Assembly: GCF_051622035.1 (NCBI RefSeq)
Contig: NC_135358.1
Span: 18,510,501-18,574,500 of the forward strand
From: Arctopsyche grandis
Taxonomy: Eukaryota; Arthropoda; Insecta; Trichoptera; Hydropsychidae
Reading direction: 5' to 3'
DNA length: 64,000 bases
Of the stretch, positions 35,001 through 46,356 are shown piece by piece (position 1 is the first letter of the stretch; each line of letters opens with the position of its first letter). A model generated the notes under the pieces. It was not told where the DNA came from. It did not search any database and was given only the letters and a program-made list of their open reading frames with translations. Position numbers and translations under genes: made by a program.

Positions 35001-36515
35001 ATGAAATTTGCAAAATAGTGTTTAGCATTTTAGCAAAATTATGAACTTTTTCCTAAATTTCTTCTTTTATTCTTTAACTTAAAATAGTAAATGTCCCGAT
35101 CTGTGATTTTGACAATCTGGCAACCCTGGTACTGTCAGAAGAAAACAAAATATAATACATATGTACATATATTCATCTATTTTTAGTTTATGATGATGAT
35201 GACGTATGATGATTAGATGATTGATGTAGATATTTTTATCAAACTCTTATGAGACGTTCTTTCAAAACATGGTATACAGAATACTATATTTTCATATTTT
35301 TTTCATACTAAAATATAATATTTTGTTATATTGTAATCGTACAATAATCGGTAGAAATATTTTTTGATTAATCGATTAAAATGTCATACTTTTTTAATGA
35401 AGCATATGTTAAGTAGTAAGAATCAATGACGAATAAATGTATGTTTCTTTTCCTTACAGATACCATTGAAATCAAACTTGGTCATAAGTCTGGAGATTAA
35501 CTATGCTAAATTGGAGACTTACATAGATATGTAAATTCCTGGTGAAATCTGAAAGGGTGACAGTCATAACTAACGTGATCATACATCCCGTTTTGAACGG
35601 GACCGTCCCGTTTTTAGATAACCTATTCCGTTGTCCCCAAGCACAGCTTCGGGACATCGAAATGTCCCATTTTCAAAAAGAGAGCAACCCACGGTAACAA
35701 TTTTTATGCCTGCCCAGCACTAATGCACTCATAGAAAGAGTATTTTCTCTTATAAATAAGTTGTGGACAAGCGAAACACAGTTGCAAGACGCAATTTTTA
35801 AAGCAATGCTAATTAACAAAGTAAATCTTAAGAAATCCTGCCAAGAATTTCATTATTATTTGAAATTAACACCAAAAATTTGTTCCTCAGAAAAATATAA
35901 GACCGCATAAATTATTCATTTTCACGTCTTCATTCCTGTTCTTTTCATTGGTAAATAAAAACTATGCGTTTTCTTGAATACACATATGTATATACATAAC
36001 TAAAAATTGGTAGATGTCCCGTTTTGAGGAAGAAAATAAATGGTCACGTTAGACTCGTAACTATAATTCTGTAGAAAATTTAAATATGAATTTTGATATT
36101 GTTTGGCTTAAATAAATTTCAATTAAATAATCTGTTTCTATTTATAAATTCATAAAAGATTGATTCGAGGCAGATTACATTAGCATTAATTTGGCAAAAC
36201 GAATGAATTAATTTGTAATTCAAAATGGATTCAACTCTATACAAAGTCCGAGGTTCGAAGGCTATGATTTTAATTGACTGTACATATATATTACAAAATA
36301 AGTGTGTTAAGTGGCGCAACTAGAACAAAGAATGCAACATTTAATGAAATGTTTACCACATAGAGAACAGCGTAGAATTTACAGCTGCCCTTGAACGAAC
36401 TCCAGAACATAGTGGTGGCTCCGCTGACGCATCCTGGAGTCCAGGGATGGATGAGATCGCAGCAGTCGGCATCACCGACTGCCCGATCCCACATCATCTT
36501 GCTGGCCTGGACCAT
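32035..36515 (-). CDS. Tmem135: TMEM135-like peroxisomal/mitochondrial membrane protein (9 exons)
   Basis: Exons: 36515-36357, 33601-33471, 33395-33269, 33189-33038, 32966-32852, 32776-32624, 32550-32410, 32336-32170, 32095-32035. They total 1206 nt, 401 aa, close to human TMEM135 (458). Matching features in order: an N-terminal Cys/His region CCDLIHPWTPGC, KFYAVLYVIQLLI, the mid-protein CPHTGSCSDYIIKGYIQMF, FTLGLFLGGYMGIYR and IPAGFLAGTAF. The C-terminal part reads LYEHKILPENLP and LLYALCQGLLFHARVM. The human protein is peroxisomal/mitochondrial and affects fission and lipid handling (family knowledge). Intron 1 (33602-36356) holds two hAT-type insertions. The Met at 36515 is the first in frame; Met7 or Met8 (MMWDRA) are alternatives. 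Confidence 0.88.
33602..34378. other. TMEM135-like intron 1, 3' part
   Basis: AT-rich. A 149-codon minus-strand frame (34303-33854) is low-complexity and has no recognisable domain; I do not call it a gene. Confidence 0.45.
34379..35128. mobile_element. 750-bp hAT-type element, non-coding
   Basis: Ends CAAGGTTGCCAGA and TCTGGCAACCCTG; flanks GTACTATC (34371-34378) and GTACTGTC (35129-35136) are 7/8 identical, an 8-bp duplication as for hAT. No transposase frame seen. Confidence 0.8.
35570..36052 (+). mobile_element. hAT deletion derivative with transposase C-terminus
   Basis: Ends CTAACGTGATCAT and ATGGTCACGTTAG, flanked by AGTCATAA / ACTCGTAA (6/8). At about 35707-35910 the + strand reads LPSTNALIERVFSLINKLW, then KAMLINKVN and SCQEFHYYLKLTP. 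This is the hAT C-terminal dimerisation region with its ERVFS motif. The rest of the transposase is gone. Confidence 0.75.
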
Positions 36516-36790
36516 GGCTGCTGTACAAAAGTACTAAATCACAGATATATAATATATGCAGATTACACGGAGGTCCAATTGGCGAATTTTCTCTTGTCGC
36601 GGTGTAGCATCGCACGGTAGTGATCGATAACTAACTAACTATATACAGTACAGTAGGCGATTCACCCAACTGTCAGTGTCACTGCCACTAGCACTGGCAG
36701 ACGTCAACTTTAAACGAGAGGTGCTGTCGCTGTCTCGCTCTTCTCACTCCGGAAGAGAGAGACAGCGGCCGTGACGTCAATGGCGCGGCG
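36516..36790 (-). promoter_or_regulatory. probable TMEM135-like promoter region
   Basis: Less AT-rich than its surroundings. It contains a perfect CRE palindrome TGACGTCA (36772-36779) and an imperfect hairpin around CCGGAAG (36729-36766: CGCTGTCTC and its complement). No TATA/Inr pair was identified. Confidence 0.35.
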
Positions 36791-37179
36791 CTACTTTACG
36801 ATACGATATCTATTGATGTTGTGTAATATGATCGTTATTATTATTTTGGTTTCTGTAAATGGGATCTGTTTCGAGTTAGATAAGCTGTCTAATATTAAAA
36901 ATATAGAAAAAATAAAATATTAGCTTTCCATATCAGAAAATAATGCATTATAGCAACTTTTATAAGTTTAGGTGAAAGTTCCTTCACTTAGTTAAGTAAA
37001 GTTTACTACTTACATCCTTTAAAATAGACATTATTTTAACATTTATATTACGGATATCATGTTGGAGTTTTATTTATTTATGGAACTCTACACCAGGGAA
37101 CGCTACCTCACGGGACCAAAGTGAAAAGCCCGAAAACGCAAATATCGGAAAGCAAAGATCGAAAATCGAAAGATCTTAA

Positions 37180-37262
37180 GAGGGCTGTACACCTGAAATC
37201 TTAATTTTGTTGCCGTTCCTTTTTTCGATATATATATTGAGTGAATGCGACAATATATATCA
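37180..37262. mobile_element. truncated relative of the TTAA-MITE
   Basis: TTAA-GAGGGCTGTACACC (37176 on) and the following about 80 bp match the arm of the MITE at 55530. Similarity stops at about 37262. Confidence 0.75.
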
Positions 37263-37538
37263 AGGTTCGGTGATTACAAGAGGTAGGATAGCCAAGGTGC
37301 CGCTCATTGTTCCATTGTTGTAAATCCTTTGTAAAAAAGGTTCGGCAAACCTTTAAAAATGCATTTACATCATTTGAACAATACGCGGCACCCTCTGGGT
37401 CCGGACTTAAGTGATTACTAGTCATATGTGAACCAGTCACAGGACAACCGGTCGCTCTAGATCGGTCACACGTGATCACTCGTCACACTAAAACTGGTCA
37501 CGAGAAAACTGTTCACACCCGAAAATTGGTCACGAAAA

Positions 37539-37592
37539 AACTGGTCACACCCAAAAATTAAAAGTTGGTCGAATTTTTGGGTGTGACCAGTT
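37539..37592. repeat. 21-bp perfect inverted repeat in a GGTCAC-rich stretch
   Basis: 37539-37559 is exactly complementary to 37572-37592 with a 12-nt loop. The preceding 100 bp repeat variations of ACTGGTCACACCC / ATTGGTCACGA. Confidence 0.8.
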
Positions 37593-37607
37593 TAATACGG
37601 GAGGAAA

Positions 37608-37699
37608 AGCCTGTCCCTCTTGTTCCTTTTGTATCCTGCTCGCGCAAATTAAGTGAGGATGTACGACGGGGGGAGAGAGACTTTTACCGCACGCCACTG
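37608..37699. mobile_element. half-copy of the 161-bp palindromic MITE
   Basis: Matches the right half of 5353-5513, from CCTGTCCCTCTTG to the terminal CGCACGCCACTG, with scattered changes. The left arm is replaced by the GGTCAC-rich inverted repeat. Confidence 0.65.
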
Positions 37700-39084
37700 A
37701 TATGTATAGTAACCGTTTTTCATATGTATGCATGGTAAACGAACATTTTCGACTTTTTAACATTCGGTGCGGTGACGGTCACCCGCGCCTACCATATGTA
37801 CAAATGTGTGCAAAGCACACAGGCGGCCAAAATATAAAGGCGGCTGAAAGAAATGAGAGTCGAAAAAATTATATTCCTTAAAAAGACATCGTACTTTTTA
37901 AAATTTACTTTTAGATTGATGTTGCAAATTACAACTTGTAACACACCCGAACTATAATTCGGGGAAATAACGGGATAGCAGGTATAGCTTCGTTCCGCAT
38001 AGAGCTAGGTCTTTTACATATGTTTTATTATCTTTGCGACTGCCACAAGTATTTCTTCAAAGATGTTGAGTATTGGTTGGTCATCGAAAGAACAATGTTC
38101 TAGATGTGGAATTGGGGGTAAAAATATTATATTTTCATGAATGAACTTGAAAACTTCCAGTCTCTCTTATCGTCTGGTCCTGTTTAGAACTAAACGTTTT
38201 GGTTCTCTGGTTAATTTTTATTGTGATTAAAATTTTCAACACTATATTTCTCACCCAAGATTTTTGCACTACTCGCATGCACTTTTTAATTTTTTTTTAT
38301 TATAAACATAGGCGGCCGAACTCCTAGGCGCGGCTCTGCTCTACACGATTTCAGTATGCATTAAATTCGTAATATTGTTTCTGTCAAAATAATATATTTG
38401 TCATCAATATGCACAGAAGATATATTTTTGACCATTGTGGCGCATTAGAAATTAAACCTGTAATGCTACAATGGTCCAAACTTTAAATAAATAAATCAAT
38501 GTTAAAATTGTGTGTATTGTTAAACACGATAAAACAATAAAGATCATTTGGAAAAAAAAATCGAATAATGACATGAAAGGAAGGACTATGAAAGGTAATA
38601 GAATTTTTTTTTAATCAAGAAGACAATTTTTTCATCTTGTTCATTTACATATATTAATAAAAGCTACTAAGCTTCCATGTGTTTTTTATTCATAATGATT
38701 ATTATAAAGAAATAGAACAATATTAATTGACAATGCTTGATATTTGATTGAACTGTTAACTTAACATTATTTGAACTCTTAATCGTAATAGTGATAAGCA
38801 AAATGGTTCCATTTACATGAAATGGTTGATATTATGCATATCAAGAATATTATAATCAAAAATTGTTCGTTTTTTAAAAAGGATTTCTAGTATTTATTAA
38901 TAATTAAATCTTTAATCAGTTTAGTTGCATTGTGTGAAAAATATGAAAATATATTTTGATTATTTAAATTTTGCAAATATGTATTGTAATACGTACATAC
39001 ATATTTAAAGAATATCTGAAATTTGACGACAATATGTAATCATTGTCTTATTCAGAATGTCAATTGTCAACATTCAATATAACA
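37700..39084. other. intergenic, no gene seen
   Basis: AT-rich sequence between the two minus-strand genes, without recognisable elements. Confidence 0.5.
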
Positions 39085-39275
39085 ATTACGGTTCGGTGAT
39101 TATTCCGCACAAAGCCATCTCGCACACGTCACTAAAATCTCGATCACGGAACATTTGGAACTGAAAAATTCCATCCATCGAGATTTATTCACGCGAACTA
39201 GCATACTAACGAGAACTCGAGTGCCAGATAATCTGTATTCGTGGCAAAGATTGTCGCAATGTGCGAAATAATTCA
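39085..39275. repeat. copy of the repeat block at 16735-17433
   Basis: Shares, in matching order, GTTCGGTGATTATTCCGCAC, CTCGATCACGGAACAT, CGCGAACTAGCATACTAACG and GAACTCGAGTGCCAGATAAT, after inversion of that block. Confidence 0.55.
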
Positions 39276-39541
39276 TTTACCAACAATTACATGCATTCAG
39301 TTGTTCTTTATATTATTATGTATTTTATTGATTTTATGCAATGAGTGATCATACAATAATTAAATTATTGTAATTATAACAAAACTATTTTTAATTTCTG
39401 TATTTTCTAATAATTATTATCTAACTGCGTGTTTTTATAAATTGAAAATTTACCATTCGATAAACGCGATATAAAATTATTCTATTCAAATAAATAGAAA
39501 TCGGAAATAAATGATAGAACGTTTAAAAAATGTATAGTAAA

Positions 39542-39547
39542 TTTATT
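39542..39547 (-). terminator. polyadenylation signal of Hsc70
   Basis: AATAAA on the minus strand, about 300 nt after the stop codon. It is the first canonical signal I find. Confidence 0.5.
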
Positions 39548-39844
39548 GACAAAAAGCGTAATACAAAAGTGATAAAATATACAATTTCACATACCTCAGC
39601 CAGTCAAACAAAAAAAACCACACAATAACCCTTTCTTTGTTGTGTAGAGATTGATGTTAAAATAACATACTACATATAAGCACAATATTCATTTTACATC
39701 TCTATAAAACTTAATAAGCTTGTTCAAATGAAAATTCTATAGATGTTAGATTTCTAAAGAATTAATTTCAATGAATAAAATTTATCATTACAATGTTGCA
39801 AAAACAAAATGAAAATAAATTAAATTATTTAATTGAGCTTATTT

Positions 39845-42800
39845 TTAATCTACTTCTTCTACTGTTGGTCCACCTCGACCTCCTTGGTTACCACCGGCAC
39901 CACCGGCACCACCGGCACCACCGGCACCACCGCTACCGTGTAACTTCATCATGATTGGTTGACATTCATTTTGCACTTCCTTCATTTTATGTTCATACTC
40001 TTCTTTTTCAGCCAACGTGTTCGAATCTAACCATGTTAACGCTTTCTTGCAAGCTTCAATAACTTGGGTTTTTTCTTGTTCAGTCAATTTTCCACTGGCT
40101 GCACCTTCTGCAGCCTAAAAATAATAGCATATTTTTTTATAAATACCATTTAAAATTTTTATGTTGTATTATCATCACAAGAAGTTATTATAGGTATGTA
40201 TATTTACCTGTTTAGCACTAAATAAGTATCCTTCCAATTGATTTCTTGCTGCAATCTTTTCCTTTTGTTTATCATCTTCGTTTTTATATTTTTCTGCATC
40301 AGCTAACATACGATCGATTTCATCCTTGCTAAGACGCCCTTTATCATTAGAAATTGTGATACGTTCTTGTTTTCCAGTACAATTTTCCTTAGCTGATACA
40401 TTAAGAATACCGTTGGCATCTAAATCAAAGGTGACCTAAAAATTAAAAAAAAAACGTTAAAATTACATTTATACTAATGCTAGTCACTTTTGAAATATTA
40501 AACATTTAAGTATAACTTACTTCAATTTTGGGCACTCCACGTGGTGCAGGAGGAATTCCTGTAAGATTGAATGTTCCAAGAAGATTGTTATCCTTTGTCA
40601 TAGCTCTTTCACCTTCAAACACCTATAATATATATATATTTTTAAATTAAATAAAGCTATATTCCTTGCACTTTTTATCATGATTAAAAATATGAAATCA
40701 AACCTGAATAGTAACTGCAGGTTGATTGTCAGAATAAGTGGTGAATGTCTGTTGTTGTTTTGTAGGAATTCTGCTATTTCTTTCAACCAATTTTGTCATC
40801 ACACCACCCGCTGTTTCAATACCCAGAGATAATGGTGCCACATCAACCAAAAGAACATCTTGGATTTGAGAACTACAATAAAATATAATTGTATTATGTA
40901 TAACGTACATATGTACATGGTATAGTTTATAATGACAGTTGATTTTAATAGTAACCTGGTATCTCCAGTTAAGATAGCTGCTTGTACAGCCGCTCCATAT
41001 GCGACAGCTTCATCCGGATTGATAGACAAATTTAGAGACTTGCCTCCAAAGAAGTCCTGCAACATCTTCTGTACTTTGGGAATGCGAGTAGAACCACCGA
41101 CGAGAACCACCTCGTTGATAGCCTTTTTGTCCAATTTGGCATCGTTCAACGCTCTTTCGACGGGAATTAGAGTTGACCTGAACATATCCATGCACATTTC
41201 CTCAAATCGAGCCCTGCTGATCTTCGAGTAGAAGTCAATACCTTCGTGCAGAGCATCGATTTCAAGACTAGCTTCAGTGCTAGAAGACAAAGTTCTCTTC
41301 GCCCTCTCGCAAGCGGTTCTCAAACGCCGCAAAGCCCTAGCGTTTCCTTTAATATCTTTTTTGTGCTTACGCAAAAATTCTTCAGTGAAGTGTGTCAATA
41401 GTCGATTGTCAAAATCTTCACCACCGAGATGAGTATCACCAGCAGTAGATTTTACTTCAAAGAGAGAACCCTCATCGATGGAGAGAATAGAAACATCAAA
41501 AGTGCCACCACCCAGATCAAAAATAAGAACATTCTGATCTCCTTTCAGGTTTTTATCTAAGCCGTAAGCGAGAGCGGCGGCAGTTGGTTCGTTGATGATC
41601 CTCAAAACGTTGAGACCAGCGATTGCTCCAGCGTCTTTGGTAGCTTGACGCTGAGAATCGTTAAAGTAAGCCGGCACAGTGACGACGGCATCGGTAACCT
41701 ACAATTGGATCATTGTTGATTTAATTTCAAAATATTATAAATATGAACTAAATAGAGAAAAAAAAAGCGCACCTTGCCGCCGAGGTAGGTTTCAGCGACC
41801 TCCCTCATTTTGGTCAAAATCATTGAGCTGATCTCTTCTGGAGCGAACTTCTTAATTTCACCTTTGTATTCAACCTGAATTTTCGGTTTGCCTCCATCAC
41901 TGATTACTGTGAACGGCCAATGTTTCATATCATCTTGAATCTTGGGATCGTCAAATCGTCGTCCGATCAAACGCTTAGCGTCGAATACTGTATTTTTAGG
42001 ATTCATGGCGACCTGAAAACAATAAATTCATTGTATTAACGTTATGTTTACACTATGCATATGTATGTATGTAGATTGCGGTTAGTCGGAATGCCTATAA
42101 TATGATGAACGATTCCAAAATTACATGCCCAGCATTTTCAAGGAATCTAAATGTAATAAAACAGCCTGAAAATACGAATTCGTCAAAACGGGAAGAGTCA
42201 CTGTGCTATTTCAACTAAAAATAGCATTACTCTTTGAAGCTTATGTACATGTGTATAGGTATACCTACGCTACACATTTTGCTCACGTATAAACTAAATA
42301 AATCCTCAAATATGTTGTTTTATTTTCAATACGCATTAGTATATGTGACTCAATATTACGAAAAATCATAACCGTGATTCTTAGAGCTTTTTGGGTCATC
42401 GAAACACCAAAATATCAGTCGGCAGGTAAATGTGTCTAAATAAGGACATGGCGGAGGTGGTACTGGATACCTTATTTGGTGCGCTCTATGTATATTCACC
42501 TTCGCAACATGTGGTCGTGGTCCATGGATAAACACCTAGCTGTATCAATCAGCGATTGACAGGAGAAATGTATGAATCTGAACAATATATAGAATGTCTT
42601 GTGCCTTGTATGGATAGTGAAAAAGTAAATCTGCAATCGATTGACACGACCACTGATGTGGACATCGGACAATGGATAATAATTGTTGATGGAACATTAA
42701 ATTCGGTACGAATTTTTAAGAGTTTTAGAAAGTATCTATCTCCTCACCGTAGACACGAGAACACATTGTGTTGAAATACGTTCTGAAATAAATCTAAAGA

Positions 42801-45009
42801 TTCATCAGTGGCGTAGCGTAAATTTCTGGTGTCCCCCCCCATATATTCATATTATTTACTTACAGCAAAATAACTTTCCAAATCAATAATTTATACCTTT
42901 TTTACGTATCGGTATATATACTGATATATCGAAGTGCATTAATAGTTTAATATGGACGACCAAAAAGGAGTGCACAATCTGATTAAAGTACATAACTGAT
43001 GGAGAACTTTCCTTAAAAACTTCCCACCTGTTAATGGCGATAGCGAAAAATTTATAAATTTCATTGGTTTTAATCATATAATTTTGTTTTATTGTTTACA
43101 CATTGAAAAAATATATACAAGAATAAGAAAGAATTCTCAACAAATAGGTTGGAAAGTGGCACTGACGTTCAAAAGATGGAAAAAGACGACAGTCTTCTAG
43201 CCCTATTGGCATAGATCAATTACACAATGAGGATGAATTCAAAATATGTATAATAATGTATGCAAATACATATAAGTACAAATAGGTTGAAAAATAAGAG
43301 AAGTTTTTAAAAAAGTTATTTCAAAAAAATTACGGAACAAATTAAAAAATCAGTGAAAAAGGCGCGCTTCGTAGCGCCCCTCAGGTCTCGGCGCCCCCCC
43401 CCCGCATTGCGGGGTCTGCGGGCGCGGTAGCTACGCCACTGAGATTCATATTTATCCATTACTAATACATATCTATTTCTGAAAATCGGTGTATTTTCAT
43501 TAGTGTGGCCCAAATAAACAAATGTTCGAGCGACAGTTCTTGACACATGGGATATATCGACGAAGATTGCAAAAAAATTAATATAATTAAAAAAGAGGAC
43601 AGTCCGAGTCGTGTCATGAGAAAAAACGAGCCGCATGTTATCCAGCTAAATTTGAGATCTATTCAAAATATACCAAGCGTGTCCGGAGGAATCAGGTCAG
43701 CAGCGAGATTATGTTACCGGCTTTTGTGACATATAAAATGTTAAAAGCATAGACAGAATAGGAAGCGCCACATTTTTAGGCCTTGGTATCGACCAGAATC
43801 TAAATAAACGCTAGTACACATCCATTATATAATATACACATAATAGAAATTTCGCAATGCTGAATATTATGATGAAAGTCACGCAAGACTTGCTGATTTT
43901 TCGGTGCGGAAATTTACATTCCCTAGCAAATTTCTAGAGTTTTCTTTTTGCCAATCAATGTGTCACGCGAAGGTCGGAAAAGCGTAGGCGAACATAGGTT
44001 CATACATGAGTAATCGATATAAAATCTTTCAATGAGAACTTTTAAAATAAGTTCGTCGATCGTTGTACAATATTCGGTTGCATCCGGTTAATGATTTCAA
44101 GGTTGGTATATATCGTCATCGATAGATGCATAGTATTTTTAGTATGGGTGTAACACTTAAGTAAACGATCAACGTTATATTTATACCAATATCCAATGAA
44201 CTTGTATGTATGTATGCTGTGGGTGTTAATTAAGAGTTTAAAAATAGATAGTTCGTCTTTATTTGAGACGTGCTATATTATGAATTAGTTCAAGAACAGG
44301 TGCACAGACTTCAACAGAGTAGACGAATGATGTAAATTACTAATTGTGCAATGTGTATATTACATATATTATGAGTACTTTAATCCGTATTTAATAGAGA
44401 TTATATGATTAAATCAAGCATGTATTATATATCATATAAGGAAAAGCAAATTTGAATGTATGTTAAGTCAATATGTATTTGTATTCATGCTTTAAAATTT
44501 TCAAAAAAATTAAAAAAAATACATATTTTTTACGTATGTATGCATGATATAATAAATATTCGTATGAGATATCTATAATATATTTGGATTAAAAAGCTAA
44601 TTTTTCGTTTCTTTCCGTAAACGAATAAGCTCCGAAATTTATTTGATTGAAAATTTTAAAGTTTTTCTGTTTCATTTCACTCGCTATATTTACTAATTCA
44701 AATTCTTTTAAATTTAGTTAAGTGATAAATGCAATATCTGGATAAAATCAGAAGTAGTGAATCTTAGTTCTTATCAATGAAAATTAAATGATCTTAAACA
44801 GCCCAAAGCTTTAAAATAAAATGTGCATTAATTACCTGATTCTTGGCAGCATCGCCGATGATTCTTTCAGTGTCGTTAAATGCAACATAGCTGGGTGTAG
44901 TTCTGTTTCCTTGATCGTTGGCGATAATCTCAACTTTTCCATGCTGCCACACTCCAACGCAGGAGTAAGTGGTTCCCAAGTCGATTCCAATAGCTGCCAC
45001 TTTACCCAT
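39845..45009 (-). CDS. Hsc70: cytosolic heat shock cognate 70 (7 coding exons)
   Basis: Exons: 45009-44836, 42012-41773, 41698-40956, 40872-40704, 40622-40521, 40435-40208, 40114-39845. They total 1926 nt, 641 aa, the standard size. All three Hsp70 signatures are present: IDLGTTYS near residue 9, [14 protein letters not shown], and [16 protein letters not shown]. The substrate-binding part includes [10 protein letters not shown]. The C-terminus is a GGA repeat (about 612-627) then PTVEEVD, the cytosolic co-chaperone-binding tail. It is an ATP-driven folding chaperone. Six coding introns mark a constitutive cognate gene, yet the promoter has heat-shock elements. The 2.8-kb intron 1 contains a hAT MITE. 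The GGA codons are an almost perfect 9-bp tandem repeat (39890-39935), so the length may vary. Confidence 0.97.
42013..42805. other. Hsc70 intron 1, 3' part
   Basis: No gene. A 72-codon + strand frame at 42556 has no recognisable content. Confidence 0.5.
42806..43441. mobile_element. 636-bp hAT MITE with perfect 8-bp duplication
   Basis: Ends CAGTGGCGTAGCG and GCTACGCCACTG, flanked by identical AGATTCAT (42798-42805, 43442-43449). A longer relative with transposase traces is at 61026-62429. They share poly-C stretches next to both ends and the block GCATTGCGGGGTCTGCGG. Confidence 0.92.
43450..44835. other. Hsc70 intron 1, 5' part
   Basis: AT-rich, no recognisable element beyond short microsatellites. 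Confidence 0.5.
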
Positions 45010-45094
45010 GACTTTTTCTTCTTCACTTATCGATTAACTGAAACCTCTGAGAAGTGATATAACTCGACTAAAAGTCACGATCGCGTCTAAACTG

Positions 45095-45201
45095 AGACTG
45101 AATGCCGTAGGCAGAGTCGCTCCTATATATGGGCGCTGCGTTTCGTGTGGAGCTTACCACTCGCCGCAAGTATTTTCTAGGATTTTCTGGCGCGAAAATT
45201 C
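45095..45201 (-). promoter_or_regulatory. Hsc70 core promoter and heat-shock elements
   Basis: On the minus strand TATATAG starts at 45129 and the initiator TCAGTC covers 45101-45096, putting +1 at about 45099, 30 nt downstream and 90 nt before the ATG. Upstream, TTC-TA-GGA-TT-TTC (45175-45187) and GAA-AA-TTC (45194-45201) match heat-shock-factor elements with one mismatch in the first. Position relative to TATA is normal for Hsp70 genes. Confidence 0.75.
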
Positions 45202-45281
45202 GACGCTACAAGCTGCACTGGGAACGTGTCGTGCCGTTCCCGATTAGTCTGACGTTAGTGGAAATGTACGGATATTTCCAG

Positions 45282-45310
45282 TATAAATAGATGGTTTAGG
45301 TGTGTCAGTC
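45282..45310 (+). promoter_or_regulatory. opposite-facing TATA/initiator pair
   Basis: TATAAATAG (45282-45290) is followed by TCAGTC (45305-45310) with the A 25 nt after the first T of TATA. The spacing is canonical and the initiator hexamer is the same as in the Hsc70 promoter. No coding frame follows on +, so the transcript, if any, is unknown. Confidence 0.45.
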
Positions 45311-45637
45311 TGAACTTACTGTCCGATCGGGCTTATTTTAGCCCTGGCAACGGATAATCTTCGTGTATCCAGTGGCGGCGTGTAAAAACTCGATGGAAAA
45401 TTCCAGAATATATTAAATGGACGATTTCATACCTATGTAATATTTTTTCTTTGTTGAAATTTGGCAAAAATAAACAATTGAATTTGAATTTATTGAAAAT
45501 GTAATAAATATGAGGTTTATTACGATTATTATTTATTACGATTATTCTGCCATACATATTAATATTGTATGGAGTACTGTAATATTTTAATCAGTAATAT
45601 TTATGTATTTATTATTTTTTATTTTGCTAATTATTAA
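45311..45637. other. downstream of the opposite-facing promoter
   Basis: AT-rich. CAGTGGCGGCGTG at about 45371 looks like a single hAT-type end without a partner. No ORF. Confidence 0.4.
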
Positions 45638-46190
45638 GGGGGTATTCTAGTCTAGAAATTTGAAAATATCGATTTTTACCTACTTTTTTAACTACTTTTT
45701 GCAACGAGTTTGACATGATCTCTCAAGTTCTAATGGACCAATTAACTTAAAATTTGGTGTGGTTCTTTTTTATATATCCCTCTATGGTCCGTACCAGAAT
45801 TATGTAAAAATATTGTTTTTTAATATTTTTAAAAAATTCAAAACTTTGAAAAAAAAGGCCAACAGTTGCCATTTCGCGAAAATTTTTTTTTTATTTCTTT
45901 CCGAGGTACGGACCATACCGACACTCTTATTAATTAAGAATCTTTTTTTTTCGGATTACTAGAAGGGTTGGAATCGTGTCAAGATGGAGGCACCCTTTTT
46001 TTTACCTCCCCCACTTTACCAGCCTGTAATTTTTTCAATTTTTAATGTTTTTTTTTTCATTTTTGTTATGTATTATTGAAATATTAATAAACATATAATA
46101 AAAAAATGCATATCAAAAATGTTGTTAGTTTTTGTTTTATTGAATTTTAAAAAACGCCCAAAATTTGTCCCTCTAGACTAGAATACCCCC
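45638..46190. mobile_element. 553-bp TTAA-flanked MITE with 19-bp perfect ends
   Basis: GGGGGTATTCTAGTCTAGA and its exact complement form the ends, flanked by TTAA at 45634-45637 and 46191-46194. This is piggyBac- or Kolobok-like by target site. The ends do not resemble the other TTAA family in this window. Confidence 0.88.
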
Positions 46191-46356
46191 TTAACTTTGT
46201 AGCACATAAATTCGATATATGTACATACTTACATTTATTGATATTTGTATTTCACAACTAGTAATTTTGGATCGAAAAACATCAAGTAAATCTGATGGTT
46301 GAAAAATTATTATTTTGAATAAAAACAATAATTTTATTTTACTACCACCATCTATG

